This document shows, in pieces, positions 9,370-16,728 of a stretch of DNA of 64,000 bases. The notes beneath the pieces are model-generated. The model had not been told where the DNA came from, ran no database searches, and worked only from the letters and a program-made list of their open reading frames with translations. Where the stretch lies: assembly GCA_011605725.1 (NCBI GenBank), contig JAAOZP010000011.1, positions 116,474 through 180,473 of the forward strand, read 5' to 3'. The number at the start of each line of letters is the position of its first letter. The stretch's first letter is position 1. A program made the translations under genes and the position numbers. This DNA is from Nitrososphaerota archaeon. Its GTDB lineage: Archaea > Thermoproteota > EX4484-205 > JAAOZP01.

Positions 9370-10460
9370 GGCTTTCAAGGATAGCATTAACAATCCTGGT
9401 TGTTATCGTTTTAACGAAACTCGTAGCAATTCCTGCTAAACCTCAGCTAAACTATCTGATTGGTCTCAACATGGAGGTGGAGATCATGGATAACGGGGTT
9501 GCAAGAGTAACTTTAAAACAGCACCCGTTCGACGCAGCCGGTAGAAGCCTGATCTCGAATAAAGAGGTTGTGGAAAGAATTATCAGCGATCAGGATTCGA
9601 CTTTAAGCCTAATCCTGCTCTTTTTCACGACAAACCCTTCTAAAACACTCTATCTGATTCACTCGCCGTCAAAGCTGGATCTTGATGAACAAGTTTTTTG
9701 CAACACAGGCATACCGGGAGTTATGGAAACACTTAATGGTGCAGTGACACTTGTCGTCGACATATTCTTGAACACTACGAGCAGTCTCATACCGCTCGGC
9801 GGGGACATTTACCAAGTTGTCGTCACAGACTACTTCACGTTAACGGATCCACGCAGCTGGATAGACGTTATGGACTTCAGGTTTAAAGGTGGGGTTAAGC
9901 TGCTTAATTTCACAGTAGACCCTACTTGGGCTAAGCCACCTTCAATTGCAAACACCACCAGGTTGCAATGGTTGAACATGAATGAGGCGGATGCTCCGGA
10001 CAACTATGTTTTCACACTCAAGATACCGGGAGTCGTATTCTCCAGCACACCGATCCGACTTAAGGCGGAAGTTTCTGCAGCAAGGTTTTCCAGCGCAACC
10101 TCGTCTCTCCAAGTAAGCGTTAGAAACATTGGAGATAGGGAGGGAGTTTTCACTGTCGTTTTGACGGAGAAGGTGTTTGAACAAGCCAGGAAGGTAAGCG
10201 TTAAACCTGGTGAAGAAGCATCAGTATTGTTTCCGGTGCATGCTGGAAACGGGGAGGACCTGGTGGTGAAGATTTTTGGAGGAGGAGAGCAGCTTGATGA
10301 GCATAGGCTAACCGTTAGTGTCGACGAGACTGTGAACAACCGGCTGTTAATGCTTAGCGCAGTAGGGCTGATCCTAATGGTTATTGGGAGCTTACTGATA
10401 CTTTTTTACATCGACGAGAAGCTTATGAAGCACCATCCGCCTTCTGAAGAGAAGGCTTGA
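9366..10460 (+). CDS. Secreted single-pass membrane protein with CARDB/NEW3-like domain
   Basis: A 364-residue protein with an N-terminal signal-like hydrophobic segment (about 5-22) and a C-terminal membrane helix (about 329-347) ending in a short charged tail, so most of it lies outside the cell. Residues about 225-320 look like an Ig-fold adhesion module of the CARDB/NEW3 kind (strands ending V-R-N-I-G-D, V-K-P-G-E-E-A-S-V). The N-terminal two thirds is beta-rich and matches nothing I recognise. It overlaps the transglutaminase-like gene by four bases and is probably its partner or a presented substrate. Confidence 0.6.
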   Translation: MRLSRIALTILVVIVLTKLVAIPAKPQLNYLIGLNMEVEIMDNGVARVTLKQHPFDAAGRSLISNKEVVERIISDQDSTLSLILLFFTTNPSKTLYLIHSPSKLDLDEQVFCNTGIPGVMETLNGAVTLVVDIFLNTTSSLIPLGGDIYQVVVTDYFTLTDPRSWIDVMDFRFKGGVKLLNFTVDPTWAKPPSIANTTRLQWLNMNEADAPDNYVFTLKIPGVVFSSTPIRLKAEVSAARFSSATSSLQVSVRNIGDREGVFTVVLTEKVFEQARKVSVKPGEEASVLFPVHAGNGEDLVVKIFGGGEQLDEHRLTVSVDETVNNRLLMLSAVGLILMVIGSLLILFYIDEKLMKHHPPSEEKA

Positions 10461-10670
10461 CAGTAAGCCTGTTACAACGTGCTCGCAGCACTATTCAAAC
10501 AAGGGTTAGCCCGAATTCCTCATGCAGGCACAATCCATATGTAAACGTGAAGCTGAAGCATTCCGCTTCAACCATTAGAAGCTTTTGCTGAAACCCGGAT
10601 ATGAACGGCAGAATAATCGCACGTTTGGAGTAAAAAATATAACTTTGCGAATGGTTAAAGCAGTTGAGAA
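10461..10670. other. Intergenic stretch with one small hairpin
   Basis: No convincing coding frame. TGAAGC (10554-10559) and GCTTCA (10565-10570) form a 6-bp hairpin with a 5-base loop. The region could hold the terminator of the secreted-protein operon and the promoter of the next gene; an AT-rich TAAAAAATATAA lies at 10631-10642. Confidence 0.4.
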
Positions 10671-11735
10671 ATGTGCTACGAGAGAGGCCTTGCCGCTGTA
10701 AAACTGGAGGAGACAGATCGAGTGGCTCAAGTAGAGTTCATCTCTCACACGGGTTTTATCAGGAAAGTCTCAGGAATAGACCCTTTGAAACAGCCTGATG
10801 AAGCCCTTAGAAAAACCTATGATGCTCTCGACTTAGACATGATTTGGGCAACCTGGGACCCGGTGCACCCATGGGACATTCTTGGAAGAAATGGAGAATC
10901 CTTCAAGACTAGAGCCGACTCTTGGTCAGAAGCATATCCTACGACTTGGAGAACAGTTTTCAACGTTGAAACAGTTGAAGATGTGCTTGATTTCAACCCG
11001 ATGGAGGAGTGGAGAATACCAAGTAGGGAGGAACTTGTAACATTCTTCAGAAGAGAACATTCGGCGAAACAGGAGTTCTTCAGGAGTCAGTTGGTTCCAG
11101 GTGGGAAATACCAGACTTGTTTCATGTGGCTCATCATGACGTTCGGGTTGGAGTGGACGGTTAAAGCAGCATACCGCGACCCGAAAAGGTTTGAGAAACT
11201 CTTGGAAAGGTTCCACAGGATCTCGAGACTCGAGTTTGAAGCATGGGCCGAGACAGGTATTAAGGTTTTCATAAGCCATGATGACATATGTTCCACGAGG
11301 GGACCATTCTTTCCGCCTGAGTGGCTAAGGAAACACGTTTTCCCACGTTACGAAGAGCTCTGGAGCATTTTAAAGTCGAGAGGGATAAGAGTCCTCTTCT
11401 GCTCAGACGGCGACGTGACGATGATAGTTGACGACATTGCTAGGGCAGGGGCGGATGGGTTCATACTGGAGGAATGCAGCGACCTAGGAAAAATAGTTGA
11501 GAAATACGGCTCCAACAAGGTTATAGTCGGAGGCGTTGACATAGGCGTGCTGACCTACGGGAGTGTTAGAGACGTGGTTGAAGAGGTAAAGAGGTGTTTG
11601 AGAATAGCCGGTAAGTACCCAGGCTACTTCATAAACGTCTCCGGCTCAATTCCTGACAACGTTCCCATGGAGAACCTTAAGGCCTACTTCAAGGCCTGCA
11701 GAAAATACGGGAGAAGACCGGTTGAATTAGGGTGA
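10671..11735 (+). CDS. URO-D / corrinoid methyltransferase-family protein
   Basis: A 354-residue protein of the uroporphyrinogen decarboxylase superfamily, which contains haem-pathway HemE and the methylcobalamin:coenzyme M methyltransferases (MtaA, CmuA). Visible signs are the TIM-barrel pattern with I-S-H-D-D (about residue 203), the R-G-P-F-F-P-P-E-W segment, and the strand V-L-F-C-S-D-G-D at about residues 242-249, where MtaA proteins have H-x-C. Here the motif reads C-S-D, so the metal site differs. HemE itself is unlikely because its N-terminal substrate-binding Arg motif is not evident. The start is ATG 10671, with an in-frame TGA just upstream. It stands alone on the + strand between secreted-protein genes and a toxin-antitoxin pair. 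Substrate unknown; four related loci lie at 47.9-62 kb. Confidence 0.7.
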   Translation: MCYERGLAAVKLEETDRVAQVEFISHTGFIRKVSGIDPLKQPDEALRKTYDALDLDMIWATWDPVHPWDILGRNGESFKTRADSWSEAYPTTWRTVFNVETVEDVLDFNPMEEWRIPSREELVTFFRREHSAKQEFFRSQLVPGGKYQTCFMWLIMTFGLEWTVKAAYRDPKRFEKLLERFHRISRLEFEAWAETGIKVFISHDDICSTRGPFFPPEWLRKHVFPRYEELWSILKSRGIRVLFCSDGDVTMIVDDIARAGADGFILEECSDLGKIVEKYGSNKVIVGGVDIGVLTYGSVRDVVEEVKRCLRIAGKYPGYFINVSGSIPDNVPMENLKAYFKACRKYGRRPVELG

Positions 11736-11846
11736 GTTTCGATCGGTTGAATACAAGGGTTTCTTAAAGCTGCACTTTCACGAAGGTTCTAACATACGTG
11801 TGAAAGAGCAAGTCTTAATAATCAGGAGGGTTCTTTTCAAAATGGT

Positions 11847-12242
11847 TTGAGAGACGAGGCTTTAAGATGGTTAAAGGAGGGGGTTTGGGACCTGGAGACA
11901 GCGAAGATACTGCATAACGCGGGACGATATAATGCAGCCGCTTACTATTCGCACCAGGCTGCTGAGAAGGCCGCTAAGGCCCTTCTCTACCTTGTTAACG
12001 AGGCTGCCTGGGGTCACAGCGTGAGAATACTGTTGGAAAGGTTTGCGGAGAAGAAGATGCTGATGGTCAACGAGCTTCTCCAATACGCTAGGGAGCTAGA
12101 CAGACATTACATACCTTCAAGATATCCTAATGCGCATCCTGCAGGAACACCTCATGAAGCATATGACGAGAAAACGTCTTTGAAAGCCGTCGAAGCCGCG
12201 GAACGTTTAATCAGCTTCGCGAAGAGATTCATCGAAACGTGA
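11847..12242 (+). CDS. HEPN-domain toxin-like protein
   Basis: A 131-residue all-helical HEPN protein. The N-terminal W-L-K-E-G-V-W-D-L-E-T-A-K and Y-S-H-Q-A-A-E-K-A-A-K-A-L-L pattern is typical. The RNase motif R-x4-H is intact (Arg82, His87 in R-E-L-D-R-H), followed by Y-I-P-S-R-Y-P-N-A. HEPN proteins beside MNT nucleotidyltransferases form toxin-antitoxin pairs in which HEPN cleaves RNA and MNT adenylylates it. The start is TTG 11847; an ATG at 11842 runs straight into a stop. The MNT gene begins 12 bp after its stop. Confidence 0.85.
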   Translation: MRDEALRWLKEGVWDLETAKILHNAGRYNAAAYYSHQAAEKAAKALLYLVNEAAWGHSVRILLERFAEKKMLMVNELLQYARELDRHYIPSRYPNAHPAGTPHEAYDEKTSLKAVEAAERLISFAKRFIET

Positions 12243-12254
12243 GGATGCGTACTC

Positions 12255-12659
12255 TTGCACGGCGTTGAGGATGTTGTGAAAAAGCTGGCTTCAAGATACA
12301 GGCTTACAGCAGTAATACTCTTCGGCTCTCATGCCAGGGGAGACTGGGGGCCCTGGAGCGACTACGACCTGCTAATAATAGGTGATTTTGAGGAAAAATA
12401 TGTTGATAGAATAGGCGAGATTCTGGACCTCCTCTCAGACATAAGGATTCCTGTGGAACCGCACCCCTATACTCTTCAAGAGGCTTTGCAGATGCTGGGT
12501 GAGGGAAACCCGCTTATAGTTGACGCTATTGAGGAAGGCAGAGTGCTTTACAGGAGCGAGGACTACGATAGGCTGCTCGAAGCCTTCCGGAGGCTCAGGG
12601 AAAAAGGCATGCGGAGAAGCAACACATCTATAATTCTGCCTGAGACAGGGGACGCTTAG
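12255..12659 (+). CDS. MNT nucleotidyltransferase antitoxin
   Basis: A 134-residue minimal nucleotidyltransferase. The signature G24-S25-x10-D36-x-D38 is complete (G-S-H-A-R-G-D...S-D-Y-D-L), so catalytic metal binding is probably intact. It sits 12 bp downstream of the HEPN gene in the usual HEPN-then-MNT order and probably neutralises it by AMP transfer. The start is TTG at 12255; no ATG lies close by in frame. The last 15 residues are polar and variable. Confidence 0.85.
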   Translation: MHGVEDVVKKLASRYRLTAVILFGSHARGDWGPWSDYDLLIIGDFEEKYVDRIGEILDLLSDIRIPVEPHPYTLQEALQMLGEGNPLIVDAIEEGRVLYRSEDYDRLLEAFRRLREKGMRRSNTSIILPETGDA

Positions 12660-12851
12660 CCGCTTCTAACGCGTGCTGGAAGTGCTTTCGAAGCAAACCG
12701 ATTCCAGTATGCTAAGAAGCGCGCTAGGCAGCAATACGTGCTTGAAACATGTTTGAAAAACAGGTTAGCACGCGCATGAACACATGTTAGTAACATTTAG
12801 CATGGTCTCTCGCATGCATAATTAGTTTTTTTAAAAAAATAGGCTAAGGGG
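12660..12851. other. Intergenic, T/A-rich palindrome near right end
   Basis: No gene seen. T7-A7 (about 12829-12842) lies between the convergent MNT and RAM-domain genes, so its T-rich face could end transcription on either strand. Confidence 0.35.
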
Positions 12852-13079
12852 TTAGGCTGCTTCCAGGAGAGTTTCAGTGCTTCTAACTCCTTTCAAAGAT
12901 AGTATTTTTAAAGCTGTTTTCTTCAAACCCTTAACATCCTCAGCCTTGATGAAGATCACAACGTCGAATCTTCCGAATACTGGATAAGCATCCACAACAC
13001 CCTTAATCTTCAAAGCTGCCTGACAGATTTCCAGTGCAGCCGCGTAACCTGCTTTAACAAGCATAACTCCCCTAATCAT
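12852..13079 (-). CDS. Stand-alone Lrp/AsnC ligand-binding (RAM) domain protein
   Basis: A 75-residue protein that is only the RAM (ACT-like) effector domain of Lrp/AsnC regulators: an opening beta strand (R-G-V-M-L-V-K), K-G-V-V-D-A-Y-P-V-F-G-R-F-D-V-V-I, then V-K-G-L-K-K and R-S-T-E-T-L. There is no helix-turn-helix. Such small RAM proteins may bind amino acids and assemble with full-length Lrp regulators. It follows a paralogue with a 4-bp gap and is presumably co-transcribed with it. Confidence 0.8.
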   Translation of the reverse strand: MIRGVMLVKAGYAAALEICQAALKIKGVVDAYPVFGRFDVVIFIKAEDVKGLKKTALKILSLKGVRSTETLLEAA

Positions 13080-13083
13080 GACT

Positions 13084-13311
13084 CTACACCTCCAGCGCTA
13101 TCAGCGTCTCTGTTGCAAGCACGCCCCTGATCCTGCTGATCCTCGACAAGAGTGACGCAAGCTCTTTGAAATCATTAACCTGCGCGTTCACAACAACATC
13201 AGTCCTCCCGAAAGTTGGGAAAACCGTTTTAACGCCCTTCATACCGTTTATTTTCATAGAAACATCCTTATGCTTCCCAGAACTAGTTTTAACCAGAATG
13301 CATGCTTTCAT
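13084..13311 (-). CDS. Stand-alone Lrp/AsnC ligand-binding (RAM) domain protein, paralogue
   Basis: A 75-residue RAM-domain protein without a DNA-binding domain, similar in layout to the downstream gene (M-K-G-V-K-T-V-F-P-T-F-G-R-T-D-V-V-V, then R-G-V-L-A-T-E-T-L). It is the first gene of a two-gene unit. A TATA-like box at 13337-13347 puts the transcript start close to the ATG, consistent with a leaderless message. The nearby glutamate dehydrogenase and glutamate synthase genes make an amino-acid-sensing role attractive, but that is inference. Confidence 0.8.
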   Translation of the reverse strand: MKACILVKTSSGKHKDVSMKINGMKGVKTVFPTFGRTDVVVNAQVNDFKELASLLSRISRIRGVLATETLIALEV

Positions 13312-13336
13312 TTCTACGCTTGTTTTAGGCCGGAGG

Positions 13337-13347
13337 TTTTATATATT
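13337..13347 (-). promoter_or_regulatory. TATA-like box of the RAM-domain pair
   Basis: On the minus strand this reads AATATATAAAA, about 26 bp before the ATG at 13311, as expected for a leaderless archaeal gene. Confidence 0.55.
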
Positions 13348-13444
13348 CTTTTTCCCCTTCAAAAATAACCCCTACCTCTCGACATGCTTATTCCCGGTTG
13401 CCTTGCAACGCACGCTTGATAGGGAGGTCTGAACGTAATTGACA

Positions 13445-13588
13445 CTATATGAGTCCGAGGGTTATCTTCTTCTCCATACCCGTCTTGTCGAAATGCTTAT
13501 CTTGACTCGCTATCGCTTCAGCCCCCAGTTTCTTAGCTAGGTAATCTTTGTCACTATTATCGGAATCAAGATTTACGTAGCGCGCCAT
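13445..13588 (-). pseudogene. C-terminal remnant of a PIN-domain (VapC-like) protein
   Basis: A 47-residue frame (ATG 13588, TAG ending at 13445) holds S-D-K-D-Y-L-A-K-K-L-G-A-E-A-I-A and then S-Q-D-K-H-F-D. This matches the closing part of PIN-domain ribonucleases, where a conserved acidic residue, an Ala/Leu-rich helix and a final [ST]-x-D-x-x-[FL] strand-turn occur. The N-terminal two thirds of a PIN domain, with its first catalytic Asp, is missing; an in-frame TGA lies three codons upstream. I read it as the decayed tail of a toxin gene. It is short enough that chance resemblance cannot be excluded. Confidence 0.4.
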
Positions 13589-13748
13589 GTTGCTTCATAC
13601 TTGGGTCCCAGAGAACCTTGAACATTTCTCAGGAAAGCCTAGAATCCTCCAGCTGAATCGCTTGACGGGGGAGTGTCCGCCTAACGATTATTTGAAAAGC
13701 CGAACAGGACTTGAGAAAGCCGGAAATAAGGGGTATTTAAGATGCTTT
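13589..13748. other. Intergenic remainder next to glutamate dehydrogenase
   Basis: No intact gene. On the minus strand the region upstream of the PIN remnant contains a stop-broken frame that could be more of the lost gene. Confidence 0.3.
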
Positions 13749-15083
13749 TTATACCCATCCCCTGGCCTTCATAGCTTCAACAACTCTTCTAACAGCAACA
13801 ACATAGGCAGCCGTTCTAGGGTCAATATTCTTATCCTTAAACTCCTTCAAGGCTTCAACAACCTCCCAGAAGGCTCTAGTCATCTTAGCGTCAAGCCTCC
13901 TGTAAACCTCCTCATAATCCCAATAATACCTTGAAAGATTCTGGACCCATTCGAAGTATGAGACAGTCACGCCACCAGCGTTAGCCAGGAAATCCGGGAC
14001 TACGAAAATCCCCTTACTATGGAGAATATCATCGGCCTCAGGTGTCGTCGGACCGTTCGCGAGCTCCAGAACCAGTTTAGCCTTAATCCTGCTAGCATTT
14101 TTTCCAGTTATCTGGTTTTCAAGAGCAGCCGGGATCAGAATGTCAACCGGAAGCTCCAAAACCTCTTCGCTACTAATCTTCATGGAAGACTCATAATTGA
14201 CAACACTCCCGGTTTCCGCCTTAACCCTGCTAACCCTGCTATAGGGTAGCCCGTCCTCGTTGAAAATTCCTCCCTTTGAATCGCTCACGGCAACAACCCT
14301 CACGTTTTTAAAAAGCCTCGTCGCCAGAAAATGCGCCAGCGAGCCAGCGTTACCATAGCCCTGAATCGCAACATTCACCACATCATCCCCGGGGGAAGCA
14401 TCAGGAATATTCGAAAGCACGTGAGGAGGCATGTAAAGCCTGGACTCGTCAACCATAAGACCGAGCTCGAGAAACCTGGCAGCCTCCCTCAAGACAAACA
14501 TGCCGCCTCTCGCAGTAGCATCCTCCCTACCCTTAGAACCCCCCGCGACAAGCAGCTTACCCGTAATAACCTCAGGCACATTATACCCAGTAATCACTGA
14601 AAACTCATCCATCATCCAAGTCATCACCTGAGGATCAGTATAAACATCCGGAGCAGGAATATCCTTCAACGGACCCAGAAAGCCAGCTAGAGCCCTAACA
14701 TAAGCCCTAGCAAGTCTTTCCTTCTCGCTTGCACTCAGCTTTTTCGGATCGCAGATAACTCCACCCTTCCCACCACCATAAGGTAAATTCAGAAGAGCAC
14801 ACTTCCAAGTCATCAAGGCAGCTAAGGCTTTAATTGCATCCAGGTTCTCATCGGGGTGCCATCTAATTCCACCCTTAGTTGGACCTAAAGCATCATTATA
14901 CTGAACACGGAAACCCGTGAAGATCCTGACTGTTCCATCATCCATTTTGACAGGCATGTTTACTATGAGCGTTCTAATCGGTTCCTTGAGTAACGCGAGC
15001 GTCGCCCCGTCGAGCCCCAGAATCTTGGCGCATTTATCGATTTGTTTCTGAATATTCTTGAAAGTGCTGTACTTCCCAGTCAT
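13749..15083 (-). CDS. gdhA: Glutamate dehydrogenase (Glu/Leu/Phe/Val family)
   Basis: A 444-residue enzyme of usual length that interconverts glutamate and 2-oxoglutarate plus ammonia with NAD(P). The substrate domain shows L-G-P-T-K-G-G-I-R (about 67-75), K-C-A-L-L-N-L-P-Y-G-G-G-K-G-G (Lys94 and catalytic-type Lys106) and the P-A-P-D-V-Y-T-D-P loop. The nucleotide domain shows the G-Y-G-N-A-G fingerprint (about residue 250) and later A-N-A-G-G-V-T-V-S-Y-F-E-W. It is divergent from the glutamate synthase operon across a 232-bp gap, so the two ammonia-assimilating routes could be oppositely controlled. The ATG at 15083 is supported by a TATA-like box 24-32 bp upstream. Cofactor preference is not decided here. 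Confidence 0.93.
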   Translation of the reverse strand: MTGKYSTFKNIQKQIDKCAKILGLDGATLALLKEPIRTLIVNMPVKMDDGTVRIFTGFRVQYNDALGPTKGGIRWHPDENLDAIKALAALMTWKCALLNLPYGGGKGGVICDPKKLSASEKERLARAYVRALAGFLGPLKDIPAPDVYTDPQVMTWMMDEFSVITGYNVPEVITGKLLVAGGSKGREDATARGGMFVLREAARFLELGLMVDESRLYMPPHVLSNIPDASPGDDVVNVAIQGYGNAGSLAHFLATRLFKNVRVVAVSDSKGGIFNEDGLPYSRVSRVKAETGSVVNYESSMKISSEEVLELPVDILIPAALENQITGKNASRIKAKLVLELANGPTTPEADDILHSKGIFVVPDFLANAGGVTVSYFEWVQNLSRYYWDYEEVYRRLDAKMTRAFWEVVEALKEFKDKNIDPRTAAYVVAVRRVVEAMKARGWV

Positions 15084-15106
15084 GTCTTCTTCAGCTTATT
15101 AAGCAT

Positions 15107-15115
15107 CTTTTAAAT
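15107..15115 (-). promoter_or_regulatory. TATA-like box of gdhA
   Basis: Minus-strand ATTTAAAAG centred about 28 bp from the ATG at 15083. It shares the divergent gap with the operon promoter at 15276-15283. Confidence 0.5.
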
Positions 15116-15275
15116 CTATATTCGTCTTTTTATTATAGAGCGCGCTAAGGTAAAAATGTATCGGAAAATTTTTCCAATGTATTCTCGCCCAGCATCTAGG
15201 GGTAGCATCTTTTGATAATGCCTTAAGAATAATTAAAGCGAAAAAGATAAAAATAGGATATTTTTTTCCGATAAA

Positions 15276-15283
15276 CTTATATA
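15276..15283 (+). promoter_or_regulatory. TATA-like box of the glutamate synthase operon
   Basis: CTTATATA lies about 36 bp before ATG 15316 and would give a leader of about 10 nt. It is the only clear box before the six-gene unit. Confidence 0.5.
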
Positions 15284-15315
15284 GATCCAATTTCTCAAGA
15301 CTGGGGTTCCGAGCG

Positions 15316-16728
15316 ATGAATACCGGTGTAAATAGGCTTAACTCCACATTCATGCGGTATCATATAGAAACTAGAGAGGCTCAATGGAGATTCAAGCTTC
15401 CTCCGAAGTTCAGGGTTAAGATATACAATAACTGCGTAAACGTCCAGGAATGCGTTCAAGCCTGCGTCTACAATGTTCACAGGGTCGGGGAAGACGGGAG
15501 GGTCGCGGAGCCTGTCGAAGAATTATGCCGGGGGTGCCACCGGTGCACGCTCTCATGTCCGAAGGGGGCAATATGCGTAGAATTGAACCCTGCATTTGAG
15601 AGGCTTGGAGACTCGTACTTTACACCCGAGAGAATTGAGAACATTTTCTTTGAGGCTGAGACAGGCAGGGTTCCAGTTTCAGGAGCAGGGTACGGTGGGG
15701 CTTTCAGCGGAAGAGGGTTTGACAGCTTTTGGTTTGACTTCTCGGAGATAGTTAGGCCTACTAGAGATGGTATACATGGCAGGGAGTATATTTCGACCTC
15801 TGTAGACTTAGGTAGGAAGCCGCACAACCTATTTTTCGACGACTCGGGCAACCTCGTTTCAAAGGTTCCGGAAAATATTGAGATTCCTATTCCAATCATT
15901 CTTGATGCCCCCCTATCCTCCTCTTCGAAAAGTAATCTTAATCTAGCTTTGGCAAAATCCGCCAGTATCCTCAATACTTTTGCAATAGTTAGTGCAGACG
16001 ATTATTCGGATGATTTATCCGACTATGGTTCCAACCTAATTCTAAGGATTGGTCCAAATGAAGCGAGGAAAGTTGCTGGGCTGATTAAAACATCCCCGAT
16101 CGTCGAGCTGGATTACGCGGATAATGCCCTGGATGAGAACAGAATTACAGATGATTTGAGGTTTGTGAGGAAGGTTAACCCCGCAGCATTGGTTTCAGCC
16201 AGATTCCTCGGTGAAGACAGCGTAACGGAAAAATCTGAGGCATCAGTTAAGGTTGGCGTCGACATGATACATCTCCATGTTGAAGACGAGACTGTGGTGC
16301 ATGATCCTGATGTTGTGAAGAGAATTATTCGGGGTACGCATACGCGTCTTGTCGAGAGAGGCATTAGAGACCAAGTTTCAATAGTTTTCAGCGGCGGGAT
16401 CGCTGAGGCCGCGCATGTTCCAAAATCAATAATTCTCGGAGCCGATGCTGTTGCAATAGGCCTTGCCTACGAGATTGCATTAGGATGCAAGGTCTGCCAC
16501 GGGAGCAAGCATGAAGCCGGTTGTCCATTGAAAGTTGAAGAAGGCGATGTGGAGCTTGCTTCCCAAAGGATTGTAAACCTTGTTGGGTCTTGGAGAGACC
16601 AGTTGCTGGAGGTCTTAGGAGGGATGGGCTTGCGGGAAGTTAGAAGGTTGAGAGGCGAGCTTGGAAGGGCAATTTTCTTTGAGGAGCTTGAGATGAAAAT
16701 ATTTGGTGATGAAGATGATTCAGAGTAG
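15316..16728 (+). CDS. Degenerate glutamate synthase FMN-domain paralogue with ferredoxin head
   Basis: A 470-residue protein with the layout of the archaeal glutamate synthase subunit downstream. A ferredoxin-like head carries two Cys groups (about residues 40-52 and C-R-G-C-H-R-C-T-L-S-C-P at about 74-85), followed by a barrel ending in F-S-G-G-I-A, L-G-A-D-A-V-A-I-G and a C-K-V-C-H-G Cys pair. The central barrel lacks motifs kept in the next gene: F-G-S-I-S, the T-G-E-G-G loop, Q-G-A-K-P-G and G-F-G-G-T-G. It therefore probably does not bind FMN and 2-oxoglutarate normally, and may be an electron-transfer or structural subunit. It is first in the operon, and its 3' end overlaps the next gene by 26 bp. 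Confidence 0.75.
   Translation: MNTGVNRLNSTFMRYHIETREAQWRFKLPPKFRVKIYNNCVNVQECVQACVYNVHRVGEDGRVAEPVEELCRGCHRCTLSCPKGAICVELNPAFERLGDSYFTPERIENIFFEAETGRVPVSGAGYGGAFSGRGFDSFWFDFSEIVRPTRDGIHGREYISTSVDLGRKPHNLFFDDSGNLVSKVPENIEIPIPIILDAPLSSSSKSNLNLALAKSASILNTFAIVSADDYSDDLSDYGSNLILRIGPNEARKVAGLIKTSPIVELDYADNALDENRITDDLRFVRKVNPAALVSARFLGEDSVTEKSEASVKVGVDMIHLHVEDETVVHDPDVVKRIIRGTHTRLVERGIRDQVSIVFSGGIAEAAHVPKSIILGADAVAIGLAYEIALGCKVCHGSKHEAGCPLKVEEGDVELASQRIVNLVGSWRDQLLEVLGGMGLREVRRLRGELGRAIFFEELEMKIFGDEDDSE

Noticed and set aside
10461..10670. tRNA gene in the gap
   Set aside because: No acceptor-stem pairing or T-arm consensus could be built.
13587..13934. 115-codon plus-strand frame over the gdhA end
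   Set aside because: Overlaps gdhA antisense and has a low-complexity Ser/Asn-rich product.
15477..15974. 165-codon minus-strand frame
   Set aside because: Mirror of the glutamate synthase paralogue; no start signal or family pattern.
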